Source of the DNA: Planktothrix rubescens CCAP 1459/22
GTDB taxonomy: Bacteria > Cyanobacteriota > Cyanobacteriia > Cyanobacteriales > Microcoleaceae
DNA: 64,000 nt
Direction: 5' to 3'
Assembly (NCBI GenBank): GCA_904830895.1
Contig: LR882958.1
Coordinates: 1,048,001-1,112,000, forward strand
In this document: piece after piece, positions 1 through 8,606 of the stretch
Layout of the letters: the number at the start of each line of letters is the position of its first letter
Numbering within the stretch: position 1 is the stretch's first letter
Program-made: the position numbers and the translations under genes
The notes under the pieces: model-generated
Told to the model about the DNA's origin: nothing
What the model saw: the letters and a program-made list of their open reading frames with translations, nothing else
Databases searched by the model: none

Positions 1-133
1 CTTGTTCCTGTCGTTTTTCTTGTTCTAATAACTCCGCAGCTTGAATGAGTTCTATCAACTGTTCATATTCCATCCCTAATAGCCTTTTTGCTTGCTGGGG
101 ATTCTTGTCCAGATACTCTCTTAAGTTACTCAT
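1..133 (-). CDS. Transposase, N-terminal 44 residues only (cut by window edge)
   Basis: An open frame reads leftward from an ATG at 131-133 and runs off the window. The 44 visible residues begin MSNLREYLDKNPQQAKRLLG and continue with a Glu/Gln-rich helix. This resembles the leader seen before the helix-turn-helix domain of IS5-like cyanobacterial transposases. No DDE residues or terminal repeat are visible, so I cannot tell whether the element is intact. The family call rests on the N-terminus alone. Confidence 0.45.
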   Translation of the reverse strand, partial: MSNLREYLDKNPQQAKRLLGMEYEQLIELIQAAELLEQEKRQEQ

Positions 134-355
134 CTCTTATTGGGGTAAAATCCAATTTTACCATCTTGCTATCCTTCCCAATTTATATTTTGGAGATGTC
201 TATTGAGTCCCCAGTGTTCAGAAAGCAATCCCTAAAATTATCTCGATTTTATGGCGGATTTTAGGGAAAAACTTCCGACAGAATCAAAATTTTGTGCCGG
301 GGTTACTTAACCACTGTTATCCTTATATAATAGCCCTGTCCCTGCCCTCTAACCT

Positions 356-1609
356 ATGGCTTCCCTTGCTCGAAAAAACCTATTTGAAGACATTCCCCGT
401 TTTTTGGTCGCGCAAGCTGGGATTATGTTTGCTGTTAGTTTAGTAACTATTCAAAATGGAATTTTAACCGGGTTTATTCGGTCTTCTTCTATCTTAATTG
501 ATCACTCGAAAGCAGATTTTTGGATTGCTTCTAAGGATATGATTCACTTAGAGTTAACCATGCCAATTTCTTTAGAACGGATGACCCAATCCCAGACTGT
601 TGAGGGCGTTGAACGAGCCGAAGCCTTTATTTTTAGAAATGCCCGTTGGCGTGATCCCCTAGAGAATAAAATTCATGCCGTTACCGTAGTAGGTTCCGAT
701 CCCGATGGAGAATTATTTTCTCCTTGGAATATTATTCAAGGAGATGCTAATGCTTTAAAAAATCCCTATACAATTATGGTTGATGAGAGCAAATTAAATG
801 CTCTAAAAATTAAAAATATTGGTGATATTGCTAAACTCGGAGGATTAGAAGTAAAATTAGGAGGAATTACCCAGGGAACCCAATCAATTGTAAGTAATAG
901 TTTTATCTTTACTTCTTTAAAAAATGCTAATGCTTATGTTAATAGCCCCGTAAAAACTCAAACCCTGTGTCAACTTCAAAATGATGATTTACAATGTACT
1001 CAAAGTTATGAGGATCAATCTTCTACTCAAAAACCCGTTAATTCTCCGCCCCCAAGACCTTTAAATCTAGCTGACCCAATTACTTATGTTTTAATTAAAG
1101 CTAAACCCGATCAAGACTTAACCCAACTCAAGCAAAAACTAAAAGAAACTTTACCCAATGATGTTCAAGTTTTGAGCCGGGAAGAAATGTCAATGGTGAT
1201 GCGAACCTTTTGGCAAAAACGCACAGGAGTCGGATTTGTTCTCAGTTTGGGGGCTGCGATCGGAGTATTAGTCGGGATGGTGGTAGTCGGACAAATTCTT
1301 TATTCTTCTGTCAGTGACCACTTAAAAGAATTTGGGACTCTAAAGGCGATGGGAGCCTCCGACTGGGTGATTTATGGAATTATTTTAGAACAGGCTCTCT
1401 GGATGGCGGTTTTAGGTTATATCCCAGGTATGGCCCTATGTTTTGGTGTTGCGTATTGGGCGGGTGCGACCCAGGGAATTTTGATTTTAATTACCCCGTT
1501 ATCGGCTTTAGGGGTATTCGGGTTAACGGTTGCAATGTGTACCGGGTCGGCGTTTTTTGCTATTCAAAAAGTCACTAAAGTTGATCCGGCGATTGTGTTT
1601 AAAGCTTGA
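356..1609 (+). CDS. devC: DevC-like ABC exporter permease
   Basis: This 417-residue inner-membrane protein has the FtsX/MacB layout: one N-terminal membrane segment (about residues 17-40), a large extracytoplasmic domain (about 45-285) and three C-terminal membrane segments (about 290-315, 340-365 and 380-410). In cyanobacteria, DevC works with the ATPase DevA and the membrane-fusion protein DevB in envelope export. An ATPase gene follows 220 bp downstream, but no DevB-like gene lies upstream inside the window. A Pro/Ser-rich insertion around residues 222-236 makes it somewhat longer than a typical DevC of about 385 residues. Membership of the DevC-like permease family is clear; the cargo is not known. 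Confidence 0.8.
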   Translation: MASLARKNLFEDIPRFLVAQAGIMFAVSLVTIQNGILTGFIRSSSILIDHSKADFWIASKDMIHLELTMPISLERMTQSQTVEGVERAEAFIFRNARWRDPLENKIHAVTVVGSDPDGELFSPWNIIQGDANALKNPYTIMVDESKLNALKIKNIGDIAKLGGLEVKLGGITQGTQSIVSNSFIFTSLKNANAYVNSPVKTQTLCQLQNDDLQCTQSYEDQSSTQKPVNSPPPRPLNLADPITYVLIKAKPDQDLTQLKQKLKETLPNDVQVLSREEMSMVMRTFWQKRTGVGFVLSLGAAIGVLVGMVVVGQILYSSVSDHLKEFGTLKAMGASDWVIYGIILEQALWMAVLGYIPGMALCFGVAYWAGATQGILILITPLSALGVFGLTVAMCTGSAFFAIQKVTKVDPAIVFKA

Positions 1610-1829
1610 TAGGATTGAGCTTTTGTTGCTCTGTTGAGTCAGATCACAGGCAATTGAGAACATTTAAGTTTAGAATATTAAAACTAAACTGTACAGGATA
1701 GTTAATGTTCAGTCTTCCTTCTCGGACAATCTCTGATTTATTCAGTAAACTGATAATAAGCCCTTGTAATTTAGTTTATTAGATCTGTCAATTTACGTCA
1801 TAAGCCCACATCATAATTAATTTGGAACA

Positions 1830-2585
1830 ATGATACCCACTAAAGTTAACGAGGCAAAATCTACTATATCCCGCAATCAGGCTGCATACTATTCACCGAA
1901 TGCAAAAGTTAAACCGATTGGAATTCAATCTTGCGGTGTGGAAATGGCATATAAATCCGGGCGACAAACTGTTCAAGTCCTGCAAAATATTAATTTTGAA
2001 GTTGAACAAGGTGATATTCAACTGTTAATGGGGCCAAGTGGATCGGGTAAAACCACATTACTATCAATTATCGCCGGACTTTTAACTCCAACGGCGGGAC
2101 AAGTCTTTTTATTGGGTGAAGAAATTACAAAATTATCTCGGACTCAATTAGCAGAATTTCGTTTACATAATATTGGGTTTATTTTCCAAGGATTTAATTT
2201 ATTCCCGGCTTTAACCGCCTTGGAAAATGTGGAATTAGCCCTTCACCTCAAAGGAATTAGGGGAAGAAATGCGAGAGAAGAGGCAAAAACTCGCTTAGAA
2301 CAAGTTGGTTTACAGGATAAAATTCATCTTTTACCCCAGGATTTATCGGGTGGGCAAAAACAACGGGTAGCCGTCGCGCGAGCGTTAACAGGAGAGCCAC
2401 CATTAATTATGGCCGATGAACCTACGGCGGCTTTAGATTCTAGCAGTGGTCGAGGAGTAATTGATCTGTTGAAAACCTTAGCTAAACAAGGAAATACTAC
2501 GGTATTAATGGTGACACACGATCCCCGAATTATGGATGTTGCTGATAGTATTTTGACCTTAGAAGATGGCAGGATTAAAAATTAA
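1830..2585 (+). CDS. devA: DevA-like ABC transporter ATP-binding protein
   Basis: This 251-residue ABC ATPase has Walker A GPSGSGKTT at 68-76, the signature LSGGQ at 172-176 and Walker B LIMADE at 192-197. It belongs to the LolD/MacB/DevA class that pairs with FtsX-type permeases, so the upstream permease is its probable partner. About 35 residues precede the usual first beta strand of the family. The true start could therefore be the internal Met at residue 39 (MAYKSGRQ), although the upstream ATG is open and usable. The 220 bp between the two genes may hold a separate promoter. Confidence 0.8.
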   Translation: MIPTKVNEAKSTISRNQAAYYSPNAKVKPIGIQSCGVEMAYKSGRQTVQVLQNINFEVEQGDIQLLMGPSGSGKTTLLSIIAGLLTPTAGQVFLLGEEITKLSRTQLAEFRLHNIGFIFQGFNLFPALTALENVELALHLKGIRGRNAREEAKTRLEQVGLQDKIHLLPQDLSGGQKQRVAVARALTGEPPLIMADEPTAALDSSSGRGVIDLLKTLAKQGNTTVLMVTHDPRIMDVADSILTLEDGRIKN

Positions 2586-2599
2586 AATCCAAAGGTCAG

Positions 2600-2702
2600 T
2601 AAGCTGTTGTGCATTTAAACTGTATATTCCAGCGAGCGAGGACGCTCGCACTCCATAAGCTTCAAGATTTCTGCATGACCAATTTAGATGCTGAACAGCT
2701 TA
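2600..2702. repeat. Foldback element, copy 1 (103 bp)
   Basis: Near-matching inverted ends of 20 bp lie at 2600-2619 and 2683-2702 (TAAGCTGTTGTGCATTTAAA against TTTAGATGCTGAACAGCTTA). The same ends recur at 5008-5098 with a different interior. No coding frame lies inside. It behaves like a small non-autonomous repeat or a transcribed hairpin downstream of the DevA-like gene. The copies at 2.6 and 5.0 kb bracket the J-domain and HNH genes. Confidence 0.7.
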
Positions 2703-2786
2703 TCAACTTAATTTCCCATTAGTAGCTCATCTGCTAAGGGGGTTTTTATCATTTGTCATCAGGGTTATAGATGGTGTTTGTGAGAC

Positions 2787-2816
2787 TTGACACTTTTGAA
2801 CAGAGGATCGTATAAT
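2787..2816 (+). promoter_or_regulatory. Consensus sigma-70 type promoter for the J-domain/HNH genes
   Basis: TTGACA at 2787-2792 and TATAAT at 2811-2816 are both perfect consensus hexamers, separated by 18 bp. The start codon at 2894 lies about 70 bp beyond the expected transcription start. This predicts strong constitutive transcription of the accessory gene pair. Confidence 0.65.
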
Positions 2817-2893
2817 CAATAACACGGAATCCTATTCAGGTTTATTCTAAAATATGACAACCTAAAATTTAAACACAAAATCACCTGAAAATT

Positions 2894-3469
2894 ATGGCAA
2901 CTACACCTCTAACTCCAAAAGTACAAGAAGAAATTACCAAACTTTCCCAAAAGTCTCAGAAATCAGAAACCTTTTCAAAAGATCAGGAACTTACTGAAAA
3001 GTATGACAGGATATTAAAGACACCCTCAGAAAAACTTTCAAAAAACAAACAACTTAAAATACAAGACCTTAAAGAAGCGATATATAAACACTTTGGCGTT
3101 AAAAATACTGATGAATTAAAAAAATCAGAACGATTCAAAATGGCAACTGATGGCATGGATGAATTAAATTTCACCCCAAAACAAACCTGGGAAATGTTAT
3201 ATCGTAAATGGATTGATATTTTACCAAATGAAACCAATGAACAAGGCTATGGTTGTATTAATGGTAGTAACATTTTTAAATACTTTCGACCTTGGCAGGT
3301 TTTTAATTTAGACTCTAAGACGGCAACCCAAGATGATATTAAAACAGCTTTTCGTCAATTATCTAAAATTTATCATCCAGACAATCAAGAAACTGGCGAT
3401 CGCAAAATATTTGAACGTCTGACGCAAATGTCTAATAGTCTAATTGCGGCAATACCTAAAAAGTCTTAA
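2894..3469 (+). CDS. J-domain-like accessory protein
   Basis: This is a 191-residue protein. The first 100 residues are Lys/Glu/Ser-rich and probably helical, with no recognised domain. Residues 134-188 read as a J domain: Trp-Gln-Val-Phe-Asn-Leu, a basic helix with AFRQLSKIYH, the HPD tripeptide at 161-163, and a following helix. J domains recruit and stimulate Hsp70 (DnaK). The domain sits at the C-terminus rather than the N-terminus, which is unusual. A consensus promoter lies upstream. The next gene starts 38 bp downstream on the same strand, so the two are probably co-transcribed. The role is unknown. Confidence 0.65.
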   Translation: MATTPLTPKVQEEITKLSQKSQKSETFSKDQELTEKYDRILKTPSEKLSKNKQLKIQDLKEAIYKHFGVKNTDELKKSERFKMATDGMDELNFTPKQTWEMLYRKWIDILPNETNEQGYGCINGSNIFKYFRPWQVFNLDSKTATQDDIKTAFRQLSKIYHPDNQETGDRKIFERLTQMSNSLIAAIPKKS

Positions 3470-3507
3470 GCAAACCTATCATAATCTAATAGCAGAGGGA
3501 TTTTAAA

Positions 3508-4803
3508 ATGGCACTAGCAGATTTCTTTATTACTGAAGAAGATGTTTTACAAGGTCTTGACCTACAAAAACCAGAATTAGAGCAAATAATATCAGCAATA
3601 GAAAAGGAGAAAGACAAGTTTGTCTGGGAAGAAGAAACACATTTTAGATATGTCCATAAAGGTCATAAAAAAAGAGATTTTTCTCGATTAGCTCTAATTG
3701 TTATAGGGGAATACTTTGAAACTAATCAGCAATCAAAGCAAGCCACAAAAGTTCTTGATTTACTGACAAAAAAAATCAGTGAAGAAGAAAAGAAACAAAT
3801 TGATCTTGAGATTGTAGAAAGCACCCTTTCAATTCTAAGTGATAATTCAAGCAAAATAGAGCTAAGGCGGAATCGTTATTGGATAAATTTTCGGGATGTG
3901 CTTAAACTACTTAAAACCAATACACATCGCTTAGAACAAGCATTTGAAGATATTGCAAGGTCTGATCTCCCCTTAATTATAGAGGTGGATTTTGAAGATA
4001 TAGAGGATGATCGTCATTATTCTTTTTCGGGTTTAGAACGAATTAGCCTAGAATTATCTGAGAAATTAACTGATAGATTAGAACGTCTATATGCTGCTAG
4101 GGTTCATAAAGTTGCTATCCCAATTATTAAATACAAAGCAACACCGAAGCTGCCTTTAAAAGCTGAGATTGATAGTGCAATTAAAGCAGCACTCAAAAAA
4201 CAGAAGAATCAATGTCAAATCACAGGAGAATCAATGTCAAAAACGATGACCTTAGCCGTACATCATCTTTATAATAAAAGTACATATCCTGAACTAGCTG
4301 CTGAACAGGATAATCTTTTAGTTATTAAACAAGAAATTCATCAAGAGTTTCATTGTTGGCATGAAGGTTATATGAAACCTTGTACAATCAGTGATTTTAG
4401 ATTATTTATTGAAGTAAAATATTCTAGTAATTATGAACTTTTAACTGAACTTAATGACCGCAAAAGAACTTTAGAAACTAAATTAAGTTCAAAGTTCTTA
4501 GCACCAGCCCCATCACCCACACCGACACCAGCCCCAATACCGACCCCATCACCCACACCGACACCCACACCCACACCCACACCCACCCCGACACCAACCA
4601 CATCACCAACCACATCACCCACACCGACACCAACCCAGACACCAACCCCGACACCAACCCCGACACCAACCCCATCACCAACCCCATCACCAACCCCAAC
4701 CAATAATCAAACATCTAAAACCCAAGAAACTAACACAACATCCTTCTCAGAACTTGAAATCGTTACTATAATTTCCAAAGGTTCGATTTTAGCGTATAAA
4801 TAG
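3508..4803 (+). CDS. Putative HNH nuclease with long Pro-Thr repeat tail
   Basis: A 431-residue protein. Residues 1-230 are charged and mostly helical, with no recognised fold. Residues 236-290 look like an HNH/McrA finger: Cys236, Gln-Ile-Thr-Gly, His252-His253, Pro261-Glu262-Leu263, Asn269, His278 and His282. The order of HH, N and H..xH matches HNH endonucleases, which cut DNA using a bound metal ion. Residues 332-398 form a low-complexity Pro-Thr-Pro-Ser tract like an extended linker or surface stalk, then about 30 ordinary residues. AGAGGGA lies upstream of the ATG. It is likely expressed with the preceding J-domain gene. Nuclease activity is inferred from motifs only. Confidence 0.6.
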   Translation: MALADFFITEEDVLQGLDLQKPELEQIISAIEKEKDKFVWEEETHFRYVHKGHKKRDFSRLALIVIGEYFETNQQSKQATKVLDLLTKKISEEEKKQIDLEIVESTLSILSDNSSKIELRRNRYWINFRDVLKLLKTNTHRLEQAFEDIARSDLPLIIEVDFEDIEDDRHYSFSGLERISLELSEKLTDRLERLYAARVHKVAIPIIKYKATPKLPLKAEIDSAIKAALKKQKNQCQITGESMSKTMTLAVHHLYNKSTYPELAAEQDNLLVIKQEIHQEFHCWHEGYMKPCTISDFRLFIEVKYSSNYELLTELNDRKRTLETKLSSKFLAPAPSPTPTPAPIPTPSPTPTPTPTPTPTPTPTTSPTTSPTPTPTQTPTPTPTPTPTPSPTPSPTPTNNQTSKTQETNTTSFSELEIVTIISKGSILAYK

Positions 4804-4833
4804 AATCTAAAAATAATTTAATGGATCAGCACT

Positions 4834-4983
4834 ATGGCAACTAAAAAGCGTTATATCCCTTCCGAAGAATATCGTCAGATGTTAGTCCGTGATGGCGATC
4901 GCCGTTTTAAAGAATGGCATGACAAATTCTTGAAATATCAACAGCTATTTCTGGCAGATATGAACAAACGCAAAGTAGTATAA
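4834..4983 (+). CDS. Small basic hypothetical protein (49 aa)
   Basis: A short frame starts at ATG 4834 and gives a 49-residue protein, MATKKRYIPSEEYRQMLVRD followed by a charged helical second half ending in KRKVV. It lies 30 bp after the HNH gene on the same strand and includes a HIP1 site. The composition is that of a compact soluble protein rather than chance translation. Function is not recognised. Confidence 0.5.
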   Translation: MATKKRYIPSEEYRQMLVRDGDRRFKEWHDKFLKYQQLFLADMNKRKVV

Positions 4984-5007
4984 TTTTTAGTTAAATTACT
5001 ATTTTCG

Positions 5008-5098
5008 TAAGCTGTTAAGCATTTAAACCGCATATTTTAGAGGCTGAAAGCCCTTACTGGCTTGGATCGCCTCGAAAATTTAGATGCTTAACAGCTTA
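5008..5098. repeat. Foldback element, copy 2 (91 bp)
   Basis: The ends TAAGCTGTTAAGCATTTAAA (5008-5027) and TTTAGATGCTTAACAGCTTA (5079-5098) are reverse complements with one mismatch in 20. The interior differs from copy 1 at 2600-2702, so the conserved part is the inverted ends. A partial further arm may lie at about 5108-5124. Confidence 0.75.
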
Positions 5099-5239
5099 TT
5101 TAATCTTAGGTGCTTAATCGCTTATTGTGATATTGGTCACATAATTTCTACGGAAACATCACTTCAGCAGACCTAAATCAATCACCTCCCAAATCGGGTA
5201 AACACGAGATGATAAAAGTGTCGAGTTCAAGGTCTTGCC

Positions 5240-5440
5240 ATGATGCCCTACGTTAATCTTCTCCCCGGTGCGATTACTGAAATGGTTGCTTCTATCGCCG
5301 ATAACCACTGTTTGACCCAAGCTGACCGCTACGGATTAATGGCCGCGATTTTGGACGATTCCTTACCCGAAGAAGAACGGATGTGTGTTGACCGGGTGTT
5401 ACGGTCACTACTGCGCGGAAAAATTGCCATTGTGAATTAA
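5240..5440 (+). CDS. Conserved cyanobacterial hypothetical protein (66 aa)
   Basis: This 66-residue acidic protein runs from MMPYVNLLPGAI to LRSLLRGKIAIVN. It has a Leu/Ile-spaced helical pattern and the segment DDSLPEEERMCVDRVLRSLL. I recognise the type as a small soluble protein widespread in cyanobacteria, without a known function. Start codons at 5240 and 5243 are equally possible. No obvious partner gene is adjacent. Confidence 0.6.
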   Translation: MMPYVNLLPGAITEMVASIADNHCLTQADRYGLMAAILDDSLPEEERMCVDRVLRSLLRGKIAIVN

Positions 5441-5554
5441 GTCTGTTACGATCGCCTCAATTTAAAACCATAACCCATATTTTGTGAACTCGACAAACTC
5501 ACAATGGGGAATTAGGAATTACGAATGGGGAATTTTGCGATAAACTGATAGTAC

Positions 5555-5574
5555 AGACGCGCCATGGCACGTCT
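5555..5574. repeat. Palindromic repeat centred on CCATGG
   Basis: AGACGCGCCATGGCACGTCT is a 20-bp near-palindrome with one mismatched pair. It belongs to the common cyanobacterial AGACG-CGTCT hairpin type. It lies just before the hydrolase gene, followed by an ACTGATGACTGATAA heptamer-type repeat that creates an artificial upstream ATG at 5583. Confidence 0.55.
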
Positions 5575-5594
5575 CTACACTGATGACTGATAAT

Positions 5595-6482
5595 ATGTTT
5601 CCGAGTTTTCTCCCTGAATCTGTACAGAAATTAACCGAAGCTACTTCCATCGCCTTCGCTCAAAATCTCAGATGTGAACCCATTTCTACTCCTTTACGAA
5701 AGCAACCGATTCAAACCACTTATATTCGTCAAGGTCAGGGGGGAACCCCGATTTTATTAATTCATGGATTTGATAGTTCTGTCTTTGAATATCGGCGATT
5801 ATTACCATTATTAGCCACAGAAAATGAAACTTTTGCCGTGGATATTTTAGGGTTTGGATTCACAGAACGGGGAACGGAATTTAAGTTAAATCGCTCGGAA
5901 ATAGCGACTCATTTATATTCATTTTGGCAAACTTTAATTAATCAACCTGTGATTTTGGTTGGGGCTTCCATGGGGGGTGCAGTTGCCTTGGATTTTACCC
6001 TATTGTATCCTGAAGCGGTGAAATCTCTAGTATTATTAGACAGTGCGGGCATGAAACCAGGGCCAGTTATGGGTAAGTTTTTATTACCGCCTTTTGACCA
6101 TTTAGCTACAGAATTTTTAAGGAATCCTAAAGTCCGTCAAGCGATTAGTGAAAGTGCTTATTATGATAAAACTTTTGCGTCTGTCGATGCTCAAATTTGC
6201 GCCGCCTTGCATTTAGAAGCTATGGGTTGGAATCAAGGCTTGATTAGGTTTAGTAAGACCGGGGGATATGGAAAGTTTGGTAAGCAATTGAATAATATTC
6301 AACAACAAACCTTGATTTTATGGGGAGATCATGATAAAATATTAGGAACCAAAGATGCGTATAAATTTGAAAAAGCTATTCCCCACTCTCAATTGATTTG
6401 GGTTAAAAACTCTGGTCATGTTCCCCATTTAGAACAACCCCAAACCACGGCACAATATATTTTAGATTTTGTGAAAAATTAA
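5595..6482 (+). CDS. Alpha/beta-hydrolase
   Basis: A 295-residue alpha/beta-hydrolase fold enzyme. The oxyanion region is HGFDSS. The nucleophile elbow GASMGG carries Ser125, WGDHDK carries the probable catalytic Asp247, and SGHVPH carries His275 (numbering from this start). The substrate cannot be read from the sequence. I start it at MFPSFLPESV because the ATG 12 bp upstream (5583) lies within a heptamer-type repeat (ATGACTGATAAT). There is no signal peptide, so it is probably cytoplasmic. A clear terminator follows, so it is likely monocistronic. Confidence 0.8.
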   Translation: MFPSFLPESVQKLTEATSIAFAQNLRCEPISTPLRKQPIQTTYIRQGQGGTPILLIHGFDSSVFEYRRLLPLLATENETFAVDILGFGFTERGTEFKLNRSEIATHLYSFWQTLINQPVILVGASMGGAVALDFTLLYPEAVKSLVLLDSAGMKPGPVMGKFLLPPFDHLATEFLRNPKVRQAISESAYYDKTFASVDAQICAALHLEAMGWNQGLIRFSKTGGYGKFGKQLNNIQQQTLILWGDHDKILGTKDAYKFEKAIPHSQLIWVKNSGHVPHLEQPQTTAQYILDFVKN

Positions 6483-6490
6483 ACCTTGTA

Positions 6491-6553
6491 GGGGCGGGTT
6501 ATTCAATAATATTGAATACTCTCAAAAGAACTCAATAAACCCGCCCTTTTTTT
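6491..6553 (+). terminator. Rho-independent terminator after the hydrolase gene
   Basis: GGGCGGGTT at 6492-6500 pairs with the AACCCGCCC at 6538-6546, and seven T residues follow (6547-6553). The inserted loop is long (about 37 nt) and contains a smaller internal palindrome (TTCAATAATATTGAA), which would shorten it. Confidence 0.7.
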
Positions 6554-6617
6554 CCTAATGGCTACTGCTATACATTAAAACAGGGTGAAATCTACTGATA
6601 TAGGCGATAAAAAATTA

Positions 6618-7196
6618 ATGTTTAATCAAAATAAAACCGAATTAAGACGTTTATTAATTAAACAACGTCGTTCAATTGCAACCAGAGAATATCAGGAAAA
6701 AAGCGATCGCATTTGTCAAAACTTACAAAAAAATCCCCTATTTGAACAAGCAAAAACTATTTTATCCTATTTCAGTTTTCGCCAAGAACCCGATTTAAGT
6801 TTATTATTGAATAACACCGATAAAAAATGGGGATTTCCCCGTTGTGTTGAACAATCTTTAAGCTGGCATTATTGGCAACATGGGGAAACCTATGATATTA
6901 ATAGTTATGGTATTATTGAACCCGATGCTAATTTAATGCAACTACATCCGAGTGAAGTTGACTTAATCTTAGTACCATCCGTTGCTTGTGATCCTCAAGG
7001 ATATCGGTTAGGATATGGAGGTGGATTTTATGACCGAATGTTAAGTCTATCCGAATGGAATTTAATTCCGACGGTGGGAATTATTTTTGATTTTGCTTAT
7101 GTTCCTCAATTACCAATTGATGCTTGGGATAAACCTTTAAACGCGGTTTGTACAGACTCTCAATTTATTAATGTTTCCTATTGTTTACCCGCTTAA
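6618..7196 (+). CDS. 5-formyltetrahydrofolate cyclo-ligase
   Basis: This 192-residue enzyme converts 5-formyl-THF to 5,10-methenyl-THF with ATP, salvaging folate. The N-terminal basic helix (ELRRLLIKQRR) and the hallmark LGYGGGFYDR motif near the C-terminus are both present, along with PSVACDPQGYRLG. I prefer the ATG at 6618, because the family begins just before the basic helix. A GTG at 6585 would add 11 atypical residues. The following ABC permease frame overlaps the last 16 bp. Confidence 0.85.
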   Translation: MFNQNKTELRRLLIKQRRSIATREYQEKSDRICQNLQKNPLFEQAKTILSYFSFRQEPDLSLLLNNTDKKWGFPRCVEQSLSWHYWQHGETYDINSYGIIEPDANLMQLHPSEVDLILVPSVACDPQGYRLGYGGGFYDRMLSLSEWNLIPTVGIIFDFAYVPQLPIDAWDKPLNAVCTDSQFINVSYCLPA

Positions 7197-8029
7197 TTAA
7201 CTTGAACAATAAAACCATAAAAACAGTAATTATTTATATAATTCTCGGAATAATTGCCGTATTAATGCTATTTCCTCTGGTTTGGTTAGTGAGTACCGCC
7301 TTTAAATCTCCCAGTGAAAATATCTTTCAATTTCCACCCCAATTTATTCCCCGTCAACCGACATTTCAGAATTTTATTAAGGTCTGGCAAACTAATCCTT
7401 TTGGGCGGTATTTATTTAATAGTTCTTTTGTCGCCCTATTAACAGTTAGTTTAAATTTATTATTTTGTTCCTTAGCCGCCTATCCCCTAGCGAGATTAAA
7501 CTTTAAAGGCAGAGATGGCATTTTTACAGCCATTATTGCCACCATCATGATTCCTTTTCAAATTGTGATGATTCCCTTGTATATACTAACCGTACAATTA
7601 GAATTAAGAAATAGTTATTTGGGAATTATTTTTCCCAGTATTGCCTCGGCATTTGGTATATTTCTGTTAAGACAAGCCTTTCAAACTGTCCCGAAAGAGT
7701 TAGAAGAAGCCGCTAGAATTGATGGCTGTTCAGAATTAGGAATTTGGTGGAATGTGATGATACCTGCGGTTAAACCCGCCTTAATTACCCTAGCAATATT
7801 TGTGTTTATTGGGTCGTGGAGTGACTTTCTCTGGCCCCTATTAGTTTTAGACCAACCGGACTTCTATACCATGCCTTTAGGAGTAGCAACCCTAGCCGGA
7901 ACATTCTCCCTCGACTGGCGATTAATTGCGGCGGGCTCTGTAATTTCTATTGCCCCCGTTTTGCTATTATTCTTAATATTACAACGCTATATTGTACCCA
8001 CAGATGCCGGGTCAGGGGTGAAAGGGTGA
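7181..8029 (+). CDS. Sugar-type ABC transporter permease (MalG family)
   Basis: This 282-residue inner-membrane permease has six predicted membrane segments and the EAA loop (ELEEAARIDGCSELGIWWN) that contacts the ATPase. It resembles MalG/LacG-type carbohydrate importers. No MalF-type partner, ATPase or binding protein is next to it, as is common for scattered cyanobacterial sugar transporters. The start is uncertain. TTG 7181 and TTG 7202 are both possible and there is no ATG before the first membrane segment; the former overlaps the folate gene and suggests translational coupling. Confidence 0.75.
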   Translation: MFTRLINLNNKTIKTVIIYIILGIIAVLMLFPLVWLVSTAFKSPSENIFQFPPQFIPRQPTFQNFIKVWQTNPFGRYLFNSSFVALLTVSLNLLFCSLAAYPLARLNFKGRDGIFTAIIATIMIPFQIVMIPLYILTVQLELRNSYLGIIFPSIASAFGIFLLRQAFQTVPKELEEAARIDGCSELGIWWNVMIPAVKPALITLAIFVFIGSWSDFLWPLLVLDQPDFYTMPLGVATLAGTFSLDWRLIAAGSVISIAPVLLLFLILQRYIVPTDAGSGVKG

Positions 8030-8054
8030 ATTAGTTGAATTATGAATTATGAAT

Positions 8055-8075
8055 GGGTAATGGGTAATGGGTAAT
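8055..8075. repeat. Heptamer tandem repeat (GGGTAAT x3)
   Basis: Three perfect GGGTAAT units follow the permease gene, preceded by a related TATGAAT-type run. This is one of several seven-base repeat tracts in the window. Confidence 0.6.
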
Positions 8076-8150
8076 AGAAAGAATTCACCCTATAGGTTTG
8101 GGTATAAGTCTATATTTAAACTTTTTGAAAAATTACCTTTTTTCAATTCT

Positions 8151-8187
8151 GTTTCAATCCCTGAAAGGGATTATAGGTGATTTCAAC
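8151..8187. CRISPR. Isolated CRISPR-type repeat (37 bp)
   Basis: This 37-bp unit begins GTTTCAATCCCTGAAAGGGA and ends TTATAGGTGATTTCAAC. It differs from the unit at 8679-8715 at only one position (A/T in the loop). Its stem is AATCCC/GGGATT. It lies 419 bp from the next repeat, with an HTH gene filling the gap. The stop codon of that gene (8183-8185 on the minus strand) falls inside the repeat. Confidence 0.7.
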
Positions 8188-8551
8188 ACTTGGATGAATT
8201 TTTCAATCTCTTGCTGATTGCAACAACAATATCAGCAACCTCGCTGCTAATCATAGCCACTTCATAATCTGATAATCGCCCAGAATCAATCTGTTGAGCA
8301 ATTTCACTGAGAGACAAACTGGATTTATCAAAATCGCTCTGATAGATTTGCCTAGCGAGTTGCTTTTTAAACCCAGGGTACATTCCATCACAGACTTCAA
8401 CAAAATTCCCAAAGTCTTTGATCGCCAAATTAACCTTCCCATTCCTAATTTGCGAAATATTCACAACTGATCGCCCCAATTTAGAAGCTAGATCCTTATT
8501 CCTAATCCCACTCCATCCAATGAGTTCATCAAATATTTTATGTAAATCCAT
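8183..8551 (-). CDS. XRE-like HTH protein between CRISPR-type repeats
   Basis: A 122-residue protein. Residues 17-58 form a Cro/CI-type helix-turn-helix (NKDLASKLGRSVVNISQIRN with a Lys/Asn recognition helix). The C-terminal half is helical with no recognised fold. It looks like a small DNA-binding regulator, possibly an antitoxin-like protein, but no toxin gene is adjacent. The gene reads toward the first repeat and its last two codons plus stop overlap or abut that repeat. Its start lies 56 bp from the second repeat. It therefore occupies what would be a spacer position in a broken array. Confidence 0.6.
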   Translation of the reverse strand: MDLHKIFDELIGWSGIRNKDLASKLGRSVVNISQIRNGKVNLAIKDFGNFVEVCDGMYPGFKKQLARQIYQSDFDKSSLSLSEIAQQIDSGRLSDYEVAMISSEVADIVVAISKRLKNSSKC

Positions 8552-8606
8552 TTATAATAATCCTTAACATAAAAAATAACTCTAAAAGATTGATTATAGT
8601 ATAATT

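Noticed and set aside
4431-4714. Long minus-strand Gly/Val-rich frames opposite the HNH gene
   Set aside because: They are antisense translations of the Pro-Thr codon repeat and have no independent signals.
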